Assembly (NCBI RefSeq): GCF_018860155.1
Contig: NZ_JAHKNI010000009.1
Location: 62,001 to 126,000 of the forward strand
Reading direction: 5' to 3'
DNA: 64,000 bases
Origin: Nocardia albiluteola
GTDB lineage: Bacteria > Actinomycetota > Actinomycetes > Mycobacteriales > Mycobacteriaceae
Under the pieces are notes generated by a model. It ran no database searches and was not told where the DNA came from. It was given only the letters and a program-made list of their open reading frames with translations. This document shows, in pieces, positions 17,433-26,497 of this stretch; the stretch's first letter is position 1, and every line of letters begins with the position of its first letter. The translations under genes and the position numbers were made by a program.

Positions 17433-17576
17433 GCCTGGGTCGCGGCGATCAAAGAATCACAGCGCAACACTGGATGGATCCCGAACGCATCCTTCGTCCC
17501 GACGGACGCGCAGCTGCCCACACCCCGGTCGCCCGAAAATCCGGGCGGCGCCGGGTGGAGTCCCCGCGGTGGGTGA
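17433..17576 (+). pseudogene. C-terminal scrap similar to the kinase-MFS tail
   Basis: In one frame this stretch reads AWVAAIKESQRNTGW and then FVPTDAQLPTPRSPENPGG and GWSPRGG before a TGA at 17574-17576. The second half lines up residue by residue with the last residues of the kinase-MFS protein (APTDAQVATPQPPQHPGGDGW, ending near 7060). It has no start codon or upstream domain of its own. It is most simply the remaining 3' end of a lost paralogue. Confidence 0.45.
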
Positions 17577-17597
17577 CCGGTCGAGACGCCCGGTGCC

Positions 17598-20500
17598 TCA
17601 CTGCGGCGGGAAGAAGGTCACCTGGATCATCTCGTTGCCCCGGCTTCGGGACACGAGCGTGCCGCGGCCCGGGGGTAACGCACTCGAGCGGACCCCTCCG
17701 AGCAGCACCCCCTCGTCCTTGGGCGCACTCATCAGCAACGCGCTGACCGACAGATCCTTGAGCGGCCCGAGCACGGGATCGTACAGCGCCCGCGACGCGC
17801 CGCCCGCGCGCCGCGCGATGACGACGTGCAGCCCGATGTCCCGGGCCTGCGGCAGCAGCTCCAAAAGCGCCAGCAGCGGGTTGTTCGCCACGACCATCTC
17901 GTAATCGTCGACGACCACGTAGATCTCGGGCCCGGTCCACCAGCTGCGATCGCGCAGCTGCTGCGGGGTGATGTCCGCGCCCGGAATACGCCTGGCCAGA
18001 TATCCGGCGACCTCCTTGAGCATCGGGATCGAGGTCTGCGAGGACGTGGTGTAGCCGGCCAGGTGATCGCCCTCCACCAGGCCCAGCATGGTGCGGCGAT
18101 AGTCGACCAGGATGACCCGCGCCTCGTCCGGGGTCGACCGTTCGACGACGCCGGCGACGATATTGCGCAGCACCGTGGTCTTGCCGGACTCCACGTCGGC
18201 GAAGATCATCAGGTGCGGCTCGGCATCGAAATTCAGTATCACGGGCTGCAACTCGGACTCACCGAGCCCCACGGCGACCCGAGTCGGACCGAGGTCGGCG
18301 CAGACGGCCTCGACGGCCGCGGCCACGTCGTCGCGCTTCACCTCCGCGGGCAGCATCCGCACCGCGGGGGCGCGGCGGCCGCCGTAGAGCTCCGCGAACT
18401 GTTCCCTGGCGGACGCGACGCCCTCGGCGATGGTCAGGGGATCGGTATCGGAGTCCACCCGCGGCAGCGCCACCAGCATGTGCATGCTGTCGCGGGTGAT
18501 GCCTCGCCCCGGCCGCCCGATCGGCACGAGAGCTGCTGCGCGGCGGTTCATTTCGGAGTCGCTCGGTTCGCCGAGCCGCAGCTCGAGCCGGGTGCCGATC
18601 TGGTCCTTGACGACCGGACGGATCTCCAGCCATCGCGAGGCCGCCACCATGAGGTGGATGCCGTACGACAGTCCCTGTGTGGCAATGGCATTGACCATCG
18701 ATTCGAGCGGCTCGAACTCCTCGCGGAAGGCCGCCCAGCCGTCGATCACCAGGAAGACATCGCCGAAATGGTCGGCGGAGAGCGGGTATGCGGCCCGGTC
18801 CGGCTCCGGCAACCCCAGCAGTTCTGCCTTGCGCATGCGGAATTCGCGCATGCTCTCGATGCCCAGGGCGCGGAATCGCTCCTCCCGCTGCCGCATCAGG
18901 GTGGTCAGTTCGGCGATCGTGCGGCGCACGCGATCGCTCTCGAGCCGCCCGGCGGTCGAGCCGACGTGCGGCAGGTCGGTCAGCGCCGCGAGGGTGCCGC
19001 CGCCGAAATCGAGGCAGTAGAACTGTGCCTGCTCCGGTGTGTGGGTCGCGGCGGCGGCCATGATGATGGTGCGCAGGGTGGTCGACTTTCCGGACTGTGG
19101 CCCGCCGACGACCGCGACATTGCCCTGGGCGCCCGCCAGATCGATGGTGAGCACCTCGCGCTTCTGCTCGTAGGGTTTGTCGATGATGCCGATCGGCATC
19201 CACAGCCGCCCGTTGCGATTGCGCGGCGAGCTCCACTCCGGATCGGGCAGCAGCATGTCCAGGCTGGGGGAGACGTCCAGCGGTGGCAGCCACACCTCGT
19301 GCGCGGGCCGGCCGTGCCCGCTCAGCCGCTCGACCACGACCTGCAGCATCGTCTTCTCGGGTCCGGCCGGTTCGGTTGTCCCCAACAGGGTGTCGAGGTC
19401 CGGCAGCTCCACGTGCGCCGGTTTCGGCGGCTCGGTGATCTCGACCGGGCGCGCGGTGAACAGGGCGGCCGGACGGCCACCGGCCGACATGCCGCCGCTC
19501 TGTCGTGCGCCGCGCGCGGACACATAGGGCCCCGACACGTAGGCGCCGTTGAACCGCAACGGATCCGCCGCGTCGCTCTTGAGGTACCCGGACCCGGGCA
19601 CACTCGGCAGATGATAGGCGTCGGTGATGCCGAGTACCTGACGGGACTCACTGGCCGAGAACGTGCGCAGGCCGATCCGGTACGACAGATGCGAGTCCAG
19701 CCCGCGCATCCGGTTCTCCTCCAACCGCTGCGAGGCCAGCAGCAGGTGCACGCGCAGCGACCGGCCCAGGCGCCCGATCATCACGAACAGGTCGGCGAAA
19801 TCGGGCTTCTGCGAGAGCAATTCGGAGAACTCGTCGACGACCACGAACAGCGCTGGCAGCGGATCCAGCAATGCGCCGTTGGCGCGGGCCTTCTCGTACT
19901 CGGTGACGTTGGCGAAATTGCCTGCCGCGCGCAGCAGTTCCTGACGGCGGTTCAGTTCGCCCGCGAGCGCGTCGCGCATGCGGTCCACCATCGAGAGTTC
20001 TTCCTCGAGGTTGGTGATGACCGCGGCGACGTGCGGCAGCGGATCCAAGCCGAGAAACGTTGCACCGCCCTTGAAGTCGACCAGCACGAGATTGAGCAGG
20101 TCGGGCGAGTGGGTGGTGACCATCGACAGGATCAGCGTGCGCAGGAACTCGGACTTTCCGGAACCCGTTGCGCCGATACACAATCCGTGCGGTCCCATGC
20201 CGTTCTCGGCGGACTCCTTGATGTCGAGTTCCACCGGGGTGCCGTCGGGGGTGACGCCGATGGGTACCCGCAGTCGCTCGCGTGTGGTGCGCGGCCGCCA
20301 CACCATGTTCGGGTCGATCTGCGCGGCGTCGGAGATCTTGAGCAGCGACATCAGCCCCGGATCGGCGCGGGTGTCGTCGTCGAGGTTCAGCACCTCCGCC
20401 ATGGCGATGCGATACCGGGCGATGTCCCGGGCGAATGCCCTGGCCTGCGCCGGGCGCGTCAGATCCGCCGCGGCGAACTCCTCGGCGCCGACCGCGGACC

Positions 20501-21620
20501 GGGCGGCCAGCGTGCCGTCGGTCAGCACCAGCCGCAGGCCGCGGCGCACGGCCAGCCCGGTCGCCGGGGCGGTGAGGTCGATGACGGTGACCGAGTCCAG
20601 GCCCGCCTCCGCGACCAGCCGCTCGGAGCCGTCGACGAAGCCGTCATCGATGACGACGACCAGGTGCATGCGCCCGGCGGTGGGCGGTGCATTGCGCATG
20701 AACCGGCCGCGCTGCGAAAGTTCGTCCGCCAGAGCGCGTTCGAGCTCGGCGAGCGAGCTGTACATCATCCGGGCCTGGCCCATGCCGTCGCGCATCGTCG
20801 CGTGCAGGATCTGCGGCAGCCACTTCGCCCACGACCACGCCTCGCTGTCCGGGTCGGCGCACACCACCGCGATCGCCAGGTGGTCCGGACCGTGAAAGGC
20901 GGTGAGCTCCATCAGCATCGACCGCATCAGTGCCCGGGTCTGCGCGCGGTCGCCCTCGACGTTGATGGCTGGGAAGGCGCGCAGCGAGATCGCGGTCGGC
21001 AGGTCGTGGACCACGGAGTGGGTGCGGACGAATCGGCGCAGGGCGACCGTCGACACCGGTTCCAGATCCTCCAGCGGCCCGGTCTCGGGGCGGGCGAGCT
21101 TGGTTGCGATCCTGTGGCTGCCGACGCCGACCCGGACGTGCGCGAAATCGGGATCGTTCGGGCGGCGCTCCCACATCCGACGGGTGCCGATCAGCGATTG
21201 CAGGTCGGCCGGGTCGGGGTGACTCCATTCCAGGGCCTCCCGCTGCAGCGCACCGGTCTTGCGGACGTCCCTGCGCAGTTGCTCCAGATAGCGGAAGTAG
21301 TCCTTGCGGTCCTCGTTGAGCTCGGCCGCCTTCTTTCCACCGCCGCGCCCGCCCCCGGCGAAGGTGCCCACCATGGACATCACCATCATCATCGGGAACA
21401 TCAGCGACAGCGGATTGCTCAGCACCCCACGGCCGCCCGTGGTGATCATCAGGGCGACCATGCCCACCACGGCGACGACCATGACCAGCGGCATCAGCTT
21501 CAGCAGCAGTCCGCCCGGTATCGTCCGGGTCAGCTCGGGCGGTGGATTCAGGACCACCTCGCCGCCGGGCGCCCGCGGCGGAGCCAGGCGCGTCGTGCGG
21601 ACGAATCTGTCAGTGCTCAT
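17598..21620 (-). CDS. eccC: type VII secretion ATPase EccC
   Basis: The protein has 1,340 residues in one chain. Two membrane helices lie at about residues 38-85 (LMPLVMVVAVVGMVALMI and LSLMFPMMMVMSMVGTF). Three FtsK/SpoIIIE ATPase domains follow, with Walker A motifs GATGSGKSE (about residue 481), GGPQSGKSTT (about 842) and ADVESGKTTVL (about 1143). Walker B regions LVLVDFKGG, FYCLDFGGG and VILVDYRR follow each. EccC is the motor of the ESX membrane complex and recognises C-terminal signals of Esx substrates. It is a single polypeptide, unlike the split EccCa/EccCb of ESX-1. The ATG at 21620 overlaps the mycosin stop by 11 bases, so it is co-translated. Confidence 0.96.
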   Translation of the reverse strand: MSTDRFVRTTRLAPPRAPGGEVVLNPPPELTRTIPGGLLLKLMPLVMVVAVVGMVALMITTGGRGVLSNPLSLMFPMMMVMSMVGTFAGGGRGGGKKAAELNEDRKDYFRYLEQLRRDVRKTGALQREALEWSHPDPADLQSLIGTRRMWERRPNDPDFAHVRVGVGSHRIATKLARPETGPLEDLEPVSTVALRRFVRTHSVVHDLPTAISLRAFPAINVEGDRAQTRALMRSMLMELTAFHGPDHLAIAVVCADPDSEAWSWAKWLPQILHATMRDGMGQARMMYSSLAELERALADELSQRGRFMRNAPPTAGRMHLVVVIDDGFVDGSERLVAEAGLDSVTVIDLTAPATGLAVRRGLRLVLTDGTLAARSAVGAEEFAAADLTRPAQARAFARDIARYRIAMAEVLNLDDDTRADPGLMSLLKISDAAQIDPNMVWRPRTTRERLRVPIGVTPDGTPVELDIKESAENGMGPHGLCIGATGSGKSEFLRTLILSMVTTHSPDLLNLVLVDFKGGATFLGLDPLPHVAAVITNLEEELSMVDRMRDALAGELNRRQELLRAAGNFANVTEYEKARANGALLDPLPALFVVVDEFSELLSQKPDFADLFVMIGRLGRSLRVHLLLASQRLEENRMRGLDSHLSYRIGLRTFSASESRQVLGITDAYHLPSVPGSGYLKSDAADPLRFNGAYVSGPYVSARGARQSGGMSAGGRPAALFTARPVEITEPPKPAHVELPDLDTLLGTTEPAGPEKTMLQVVVERLSGHGRPAHEVWLPPLDVSPSLDMLLPDPEWSSPRNRNGRLWMPIGIIDKPYEQKREVLTIDLAGAQGNVAVVGGPQSGKSTTLRTIIMAAAATHTPEQAQFYCLDFGGGTLAALTDLPHVGSTAGRLESDRVRRTIAELTTLMRQREERFRALGIESMREFRMRKAELLGLPEPDRAAYPLSADHFGDVFLVIDGWAAFREEFEPLESMVNAIATQGLSYGIHLMVAASRWLEIRPVVKDQIGTRLELRLGEPSDSEMNRRAAALVPIGRPGRGITRDSMHMLVALPRVDSDTDPLTIAEGVASAREQFAELYGGRRAPAVRMLPAEVKRDDVAAAVEAVCADLGPTRVAVGLGESELQPVILNFDAEPHLMIFADVESGKTTVLRNIVAGVVERSTPDEARVILVDYRRTMLGLVEGDHLAGYTTSSQTSIPMLKEVAGYLARRIPGADITPQQLRDRSWWTGPEIYVVVDDYEMVVANNPLLALLELLPQARDIGLHVVIARRAGGASRALYDPVLGPLKDLSVSALLMSAPKDEGVLLGGVRSSALPPGRGTLVSRSRGNEMIQVTFFPPQ

Positions 21621-23049
21621 CGGTCGAACTCACACTCATGCGAAATCCTGTTCGGTCGTGCAGCGGCGAGTCGTCCTCGGTCGCGTCGCGCCTGGACCCG
21701 CGGCGTAGTGCGGCACCGATCGCGCTACCGAGCGCGAGGGCAACGAGGCAGGCGATCGTGCCGACGGCGGCAATTCGCCTGGGCAGTGGGTCGATTCGGG
21801 GCGCCGCCGCGGCGGGCGGAAGTCTTCGGCTCGCGGCCGCGGCCACCGTCTGGCCGGGCAGCTGGGCGGTGAGCGCGGCGACCGCATCCACCGTGCCGTA
21901 TCCGACACGGTCGTCCCGTCCGGGACCCGGCGCGTGCGCGGTGCGGATGATGCGGTCGATGACCTCCCGCGCCGACAGGCCTGGAAAACGGGAACGCACC
22001 AGCGCCGCCACCCCGGAGACGAAGGCGCTGGAGAAGCTGGTGCCGTTGATGGGGTTCGGCGGCCCGTCCTGGGCGGGAATCCCGTCGACCAGGCCGGTCC
22101 CGCCCGGCGTGCTGTCGAGCGAGACAAGGTTGGTGCCCGGCGCGGCGACCGAGATCCAGGGGCCGTCGAGCGAGAAGTCCGACACCTTGCCGTCGGGATC
22201 GGTCGAGGCGACGGACAGCACGTACGGGGTGAACCACGCGGGGCTGGCCACGGTCTTCACCTGACTCCAGCCGGTGCCGTCGTTCTGCGCCTTGCATGCC
22301 CCGTCGCTCTGCACGTTTCCGGCCGCGGCCACCACCACGACATTGTGGTCGTACGCGTATTCGACTGCGGCGCCGAGCATTCCGTCGTTCAGGCGCGCGT
22401 CCGCGGGCGCGCACGAGACCTCGGACATGTTGATGACCGTCGCGCCCAGGTCGACCGCGCGCACGATCGCGCTCGCCAGCGTCGTCACGTTGCCGTAGCC
22501 GCCGCTGGACATGGCTCCCGGGTCGTCCTGGTGACCGCTGTTCTTGGCCTCGAACTCGAGGCTCAGCTGGCGGATCGACAGAATCGTGGCATCCGGTGCG
22601 ACGCCGGCGAATCCGTCGCCGGAACTCGGTTGGGCCCCGATGATGCCCGCGACGAAGGTGCCGTGCCCGTCGCAGTCCGAGGTGCCGTCGGAGTTCGAGA
22701 CGAAGTCGCCGCCGGGAATCAGGTGGGGCAGGCGCGGATGTCGATTCACGCCGGTGTCGATGACCGCGACCGTCTGCCCGCGGCCGCGACTGAACTGCCA
22801 TGCCGTCGGAAGATCCAGTGCCCGTTGCGCATCCGGTGCGGTACGCGGCGACTCGCGGGTCAGTACCGGCTTCGCGCACAGCGAGCGCTGTTCGGTGGGC
22901 TCGGGAGGTTGCGGGGGTCCAGGTCGGGGAACCAGGCGCGGATCCACCACGGGCGGTGCGATGGCCACCGCGGGCGGCGCGGCCGACACCGCAACGAACA
23001 GTGCCGCGGCGACCAGAGCTGCTGCGCCCGTACCGAAACCGGCTCTCAT
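21610..23049 (-). CDS. mycP: mycosin, ESX-associated subtilisin-like protease MycP
   Basis: The protein has about 479 residues. A signal peptide (MRAGFGTGAAALVAAALFVA) is followed by a Pro-rich linker and an S8 protease domain. Asp is in VAVIDTGVNRHPRLP (about residue 95), His in DCDGHGTFVAGI (about 127) and Ser in NGTSFSSAFVSGVAALV (about 338). A C-terminal membrane anchor, AVGTIACLVALALGSAIG, ends in Arg. MycP sits outside the membrane, stabilises the ESX complex and processes some substrates such as EspB. I start it at the ATG at 23049, which overlaps the EccD stop as ATGA; a GTG 12 codons earlier is possible but lies inside eccD. Confidence 0.95.
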   Translation of the reverse strand: MRAGFGTGAAALVAAALFVAVSAAPPAVAIAPPVVDPRLVPRPGPPQPPEPTEQRSLCAKPVLTRESPRTAPDAQRALDLPTAWQFSRGRGQTVAVIDTGVNRHPRLPHLIPGGDFVSNSDGTSDCDGHGTFVAGIIGAQPSSGDGFAGVAPDATILSIRQLSLEFEAKNSGHQDDPGAMSSGGYGNVTTLASAIVRAVDLGATVINMSEVSCAPADARLNDGMLGAAVEYAYDHNVVVVAAAGNVQSDGACKAQNDGTGWSQVKTVASPAWFTPYVLSVASTDPDGKVSDFSLDGPWISVAAPGTNLVSLDSTPGGTGLVDGIPAQDGPPNPINGTSFSSAFVSGVAALVRSRFPGLSAREVIDRIIRTAHAPGPGRDDRVGYGTVDAVAALTAQLPGQTVAAAASRRLPPAAAAPRIDPLPRRIAAVGTIACLVALALGSAIGAALRRGSRRDATEDDSPLHDRTGFRMSVSSTDEH

Positions 23050-24551
23050 AGGTTCCGGGCTGTCGAATAGAGGTCGAGGGACCACAGGACGAGCGGGATC
23101 ACCGTGACGATGAGTGCGTACTCGGCGATCTCACCGGCCCGCCGGGCCACCGGGGACATATCGATCGACGGCCCCACTATGCCCACGCCGACCGCGATGG
23201 CGGCCATGGCCAGCAATATCGCTGCGGCCGTGACCAATTCGGTGCTGTCACCGAGCCCGAGCCCGATCAGCGTGCCCAGGAACGCCGCACAGCCGCCGCC
23301 CACGAGGGTCCCCGCCTGAATCAGGTCCGCATAGGCCCGGCCGCGCAGGCACAGAATCCCCGCGACGACGAACGCCAGCGCGACGCCCTGCCAGTGGTGT
23401 GAGCTCGGGGCGCCGGCGGTGACGACGGCGGCCGCGACGGCCGCGAGGGTGGTGCCGATAAGCATCCCGGACTGGTATTCGGTTGCGGCCCTGGCCCGTT
23501 CGGTCAGACCCATGGCCGAGGCCAGCGCCGTGGCCCCGATCGCGCCGACGCCCTCGATGGTCGGGCGCGGCTCGTGGTCGGCCGGATCGATCGCACCGCC
23601 CGCGGTCGGCACGGGTGGCACCGGCAGCCGGGAGGCCAGCACCGCCAGCCGCGCCGCCGCCGAGATCGCGATCAATGCCGCGACCGACACTCCGGCGGCG
23701 ACCTTGCCGGGTGGAGTGTGCGCGGTCATCATGACCGCCGCGGCCGCCCCGCCGAACAGCGCGACGGTGACCGCGGCGGCGAACATCGTCGCCCCGGTCC
23801 GGCTGACGCGGTGTCCCAGCGCCGCGGCAACCAGCAGCACCGCGCATCCAAGGAGCGCGTGCGGGCTCCCGGGTGAACCCGGAATCAGCAGCGCCACACC
23901 GGAACTCAACAGCAGCAGGGCGTACAGCGACAGCGCCGTGGACACCGCGGTGAGCGCGAAGACCCGCGCGACGATCATCGCCGCGGCGAACGCGACAATG
24001 CCGGTGGAGGTCGCCACGGCGCCCGGGACCACCCCACCCTGATCGCCCTTCGACAGAGCCAGCAACAGGACCGCCACGGGTACCGCGACCATGGCCACGA
24101 GCAGCCCGGCCCACCGTGCGGTCGTCGCGGTCCAGCCGCGGAACGAACTCTGCGTCAGGCGCGCGACCGCGTCGATGACATCGTCGAACAGAACAGGAAC
24201 CGTTTTCGTGCCGACCGAGCGCAGCACCAGCAGCTCACCGTCGAACACGCGCGCCTCGGCGAGCGTCGAATCCGGTTGTATCGCTTCGTGTCCCAGGCGC
24301 GCGAGCGTCCAGTGCCGGGTCTCGATCGGGGCGTCCTCGCGCTCGGTGAGGTCCGGGTTGCGCGAGTCGATCAGCGCCACCACATCGGTGATGAACTCGG
24401 CGATCGGGACGGTCGTGGGCAGGCCGACATCGATCTGCGTGTTGTCCCCGATTACCGAAACTCGGCACAATTCGGGTTCACCGGCGGCCAACCCTTCAAA
24501 TGATTCGATCAATTTCCCCGCGTCCCCATGATGCTGAGCGGTCTCCAACAA
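23046..24551 (-). CDS. eccD: type VII secretion membrane channel protein EccD
   Basis: The protein is about 500 residues. The first 110 form a ubiquitin-like (YukD) domain, from ELCRVSVIGDNTQIDVGLP to GELLVLRSV. The remainder has about 11 membrane helices rich in Ala, Val and Leu. EccD dimers line the ESX membrane complex. The start is uncertain: a TTG at 24551 opens the frame, no in-frame ATG exists, and other TTG codons nearer the family's usual start (about 24509 and 24488) are possible. It leads the minus-strand eccD-mycP-eccC operon and is divergent from eccA across about 100 bases. Confidence 0.93.
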   Translation of the reverse strand: MLETAQHHGDAGKLIESFEGLAAGEPELCRVSVIGDNTQIDVGLPTTVPIAEFITDVVALIDSRNPDLTEREDAPIETRHWTLARLGHEAIQPDSTLAEARVFDGELLVLRSVGTKTVPVLFDDVIDAVARLTQSSFRGWTATTARWAGLLVAMVAVPVAVLLLALSKGDQGGVVPGAVATSTGIVAFAAAMIVARVFALTAVSTALSLYALLLLSSGVALLIPGSPGSPHALLGCAVLLVAAALGHRVSRTGATMFAAAVTVALFGGAAAAVMMTAHTPPGKVAAGVSVAALIAISAAARLAVLASRLPVPPVPTAGGAIDPADHEPRPTIEGVGAIGATALASAMGLTERARAATEYQSGMLIGTTLAAVAAAVVTAGAPSSHHWQGVALAFVVAGILCLRGRAYADLIQAGTLVGGGCAAFLGTLIGLGLGDSTELVTAAAILLAMAAIAVGVGIVGPSIDMSPVARRAGEIAEYALIVTVIPLVLWSLDLYSTARNL

Positions 24552-24649
24552 AGGAAGTGTATCCGAATGGCCGCGGGTAAGCTACGTTGAGTTGTCGGGG
24601 TACGTCGGTGCCCAGCCGGTCACGGGAAACACGCGGGAGCTATTCGATA

Positions 24650-26485
24650 ATGGCCAGCATCCAGCAAGCGCAAAAGATTTTCGACGCGGGCGTCCTGTCG
24701 CTCGGTCTGTCCGTCGACGGCCGGCAGACCACCCGGAATCTCGAATACGCCAGAAAGGCGTTCCAGCGGACCACGGAGCTGGATCCGGGCATGGCCGACG
24801 CGTGGCTCGGCCGGGCCGCGGCGGGCACCCTCACCCGCGAGGTGCTGTTCAATCTGGTCAAGACCAGCGACTCGACGCTGGGCCGGGAGCAGCGCCGGCT
24901 CGGCCTGCGCTCGCGTGAGTTGTCCGGGCGCTTCGTGATCGGGCCGTATGTCGACTACCCGTTGGCCACCCGCACCGAGATCTGGCTGGCCCAGGCCACC
25001 CGGCTGATCGAGGAGGGCCAGTACGACGAGGCCGAGCGGCTGCTCGACGAACTCGCCCGGCACCGGCGGGCCCAGCCCGCCGCGGAGGATGCCGAGGTCG
25101 AGGACCGGATCTGCGGCTACGTCCGCGCCCACCTGCACTTCGTCACCCAGCGCTGGAGCGATGTGATGACGGTGCTCACCGGCTCCGCCGACTGGCCCGA
25201 CGCGTACCTGGCCGCGGGCGCCAATGTCATGGTCGGCTCGGCGTGTGCGCAGCTGGGACTGTTCGGCGAGGCCAACAGGCGGCTCGAGCTGGCCGAGGGC
25301 GGGCCGATTCCCTCGGCGCGGACGACGGCCATGTACTGCCGCGGGCTGTGCCTGCGCGAACAGGGGCACGAGGAACAGGCGCGGCAGCTGTTCGAGCAGG
25401 TGTACTCGGAGGCGCCGGACTTCGAGGCCAACGCGGCCGCCATGCGCGATCCGAAATACCGGATCACCATCGTCAGCCGGGAACAGATCGACCGCCGCAC
25501 CGACCGCTGGGACCCGTCCTCGGCGCCCGACCTGGCCAAGGCCGAGGAGGAGACCCGCGAGCGCGAGCACGAGAATCGCGCCAGGACGATCCTCGAGCAG
25601 GCCCGCGCCGAACTGGACCAGCAGGTGGGCCTCGCCGCGGTGAAAACCCAGGTCGCCAAGCTGCAGTCGACGGCGATGCTGGCCAAGGTGCGCGCGGAGA
25701 AGGGGCTGGCCAGCGTCCCGCGCGGGCAGCATCTCGCGTTCACCGGGCCGCCCGGAACGGGTAAGACGACAGTGGCCCGCGTCATCGCCAAGATCTACTG
25801 GGGGCTGGGGTTGCTGAAGAGCGACAAGGTGGTAGAGGCCAAGCGGATCGACTTCGTCGGCGAGCATCTGGGCAGTACCGCGCTGAAGACCTCGGCGCTC
25901 ATCGACCGCGCGATGGACGGCGTGCTGTTCATCGACGAGGCATACACGCTGGTCCAGACCGGATTGTCCGGCGGGGACGCGTTCGGTCAGGAGGCCGTGG
26001 ACACGCTGCTGGCCCGGATGGAGAACGATCGCGACCGGCTGATCGTCATCATCGCGGGCTACGACCTCGAGATCGATCGGCTGCTGGCGGCCAACGACGG
26101 CCTGGCCTCCCGATTCGCCAAGCGGGTTAAATTCGAGTCCTACACACCGGCCGAACTCAGCGGAATCGCGCAGGTCGTCGCCCATAAGCGGGATTCCACG
26201 ATCTCCGCCGACGCGCTGGAGCTGCTGGAACGGGCGTGCGGTCCGCTCTGCGATCAGCCCAGCACCGACTCGAACGCCCTGCGGCGCCGCGGCATCGATG
26301 TGGCGGGCAACGGCCGCTTCGTGCGCAACGTGATCGAGGCCGCCGAGGAAGAGCGGGAATTCCGGCTGACCGGCGGCGGTATCGAACTCGATGTGTCCGG
26401 GCTGGACGAGTCCGCGCTGATGCGGATCGAGGCGGCCGACATGCGCAAGGCCCTGGACGCCGTGCTCGGCTCGCTGGGTGGCTGA
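24650..26485 (+). CDS. eccA: type VII secretion AAA+ ATPase EccA
   Basis: The protein has 611 residues from the ATG behind GGGAG. The N-terminal half holds tetratricopeptide-like helices (WLAQATRLIEEGQYDEAERLL). The C-terminal half is a CbxX/CfqX-type AAA+ domain, with Walker A GPPGTGKTTVARVIAK (about residue 366) and Walker B DGVLFIDEAYTL (about residue 425). EccA is cytosolic and is thought to release EspG chaperones from PE/PPE substrates. Its presence with three EspG genes downstream agrees with that role and separates this system from ESX-4, which lacks EccA. It stands alone on the plus strand between eccD and eccB. Confidence 0.95.
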   Translation: MASIQQAQKIFDAGVLSLGLSVDGRQTTRNLEYARKAFQRTTELDPGMADAWLGRAAAGTLTREVLFNLVKTSDSTLGREQRRLGLRSRELSGRFVIGPYVDYPLATRTEIWLAQATRLIEEGQYDEAERLLDELARHRRAQPAAEDAEVEDRICGYVRAHLHFVTQRWSDVMTVLTGSADWPDAYLAAGANVMVGSACAQLGLFGEANRRLELAEGGPIPSARTTAMYCRGLCLREQGHEEQARQLFEQVYSEAPDFEANAAAMRDPKYRITIVSREQIDRRTDRWDPSSAPDLAKAEEETREREHENRARTILEQARAELDQQVGLAAVKTQVAKLQSTAMLAKVRAEKGLASVPRGQHLAFTGPPGTGKTTVARVIAKIYWGLGLLKSDKVVEAKRIDFVGEHLGSTALKTSALIDRAMDGVLFIDEAYTLVQTGLSGGDAFGQEAVDTLLARMENDRDRLIVIIAGYDLEIDRLLAANDGLASRFAKRVKFESYTPAELSGIAQVVAHKRDSTISADALELLERACGPLCDQPSTDSNALRRRGIDVAGNGRFVRNVIEAAEEEREFRLTGGGIELDVSGLDESALMRIEAADMRKALDAVLGSLGG

Positions 26486-26497
26486 CCGGCGCCGGGC

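Noticed and set aside
17826..21872. A 1,348-codon open frame antisense to eccC
   Set aside because: High GC content keeps the opposite strand open. The translation is Arg/His/Gln-rich with no domain, while the sense strand encodes an unmistakable EccC.
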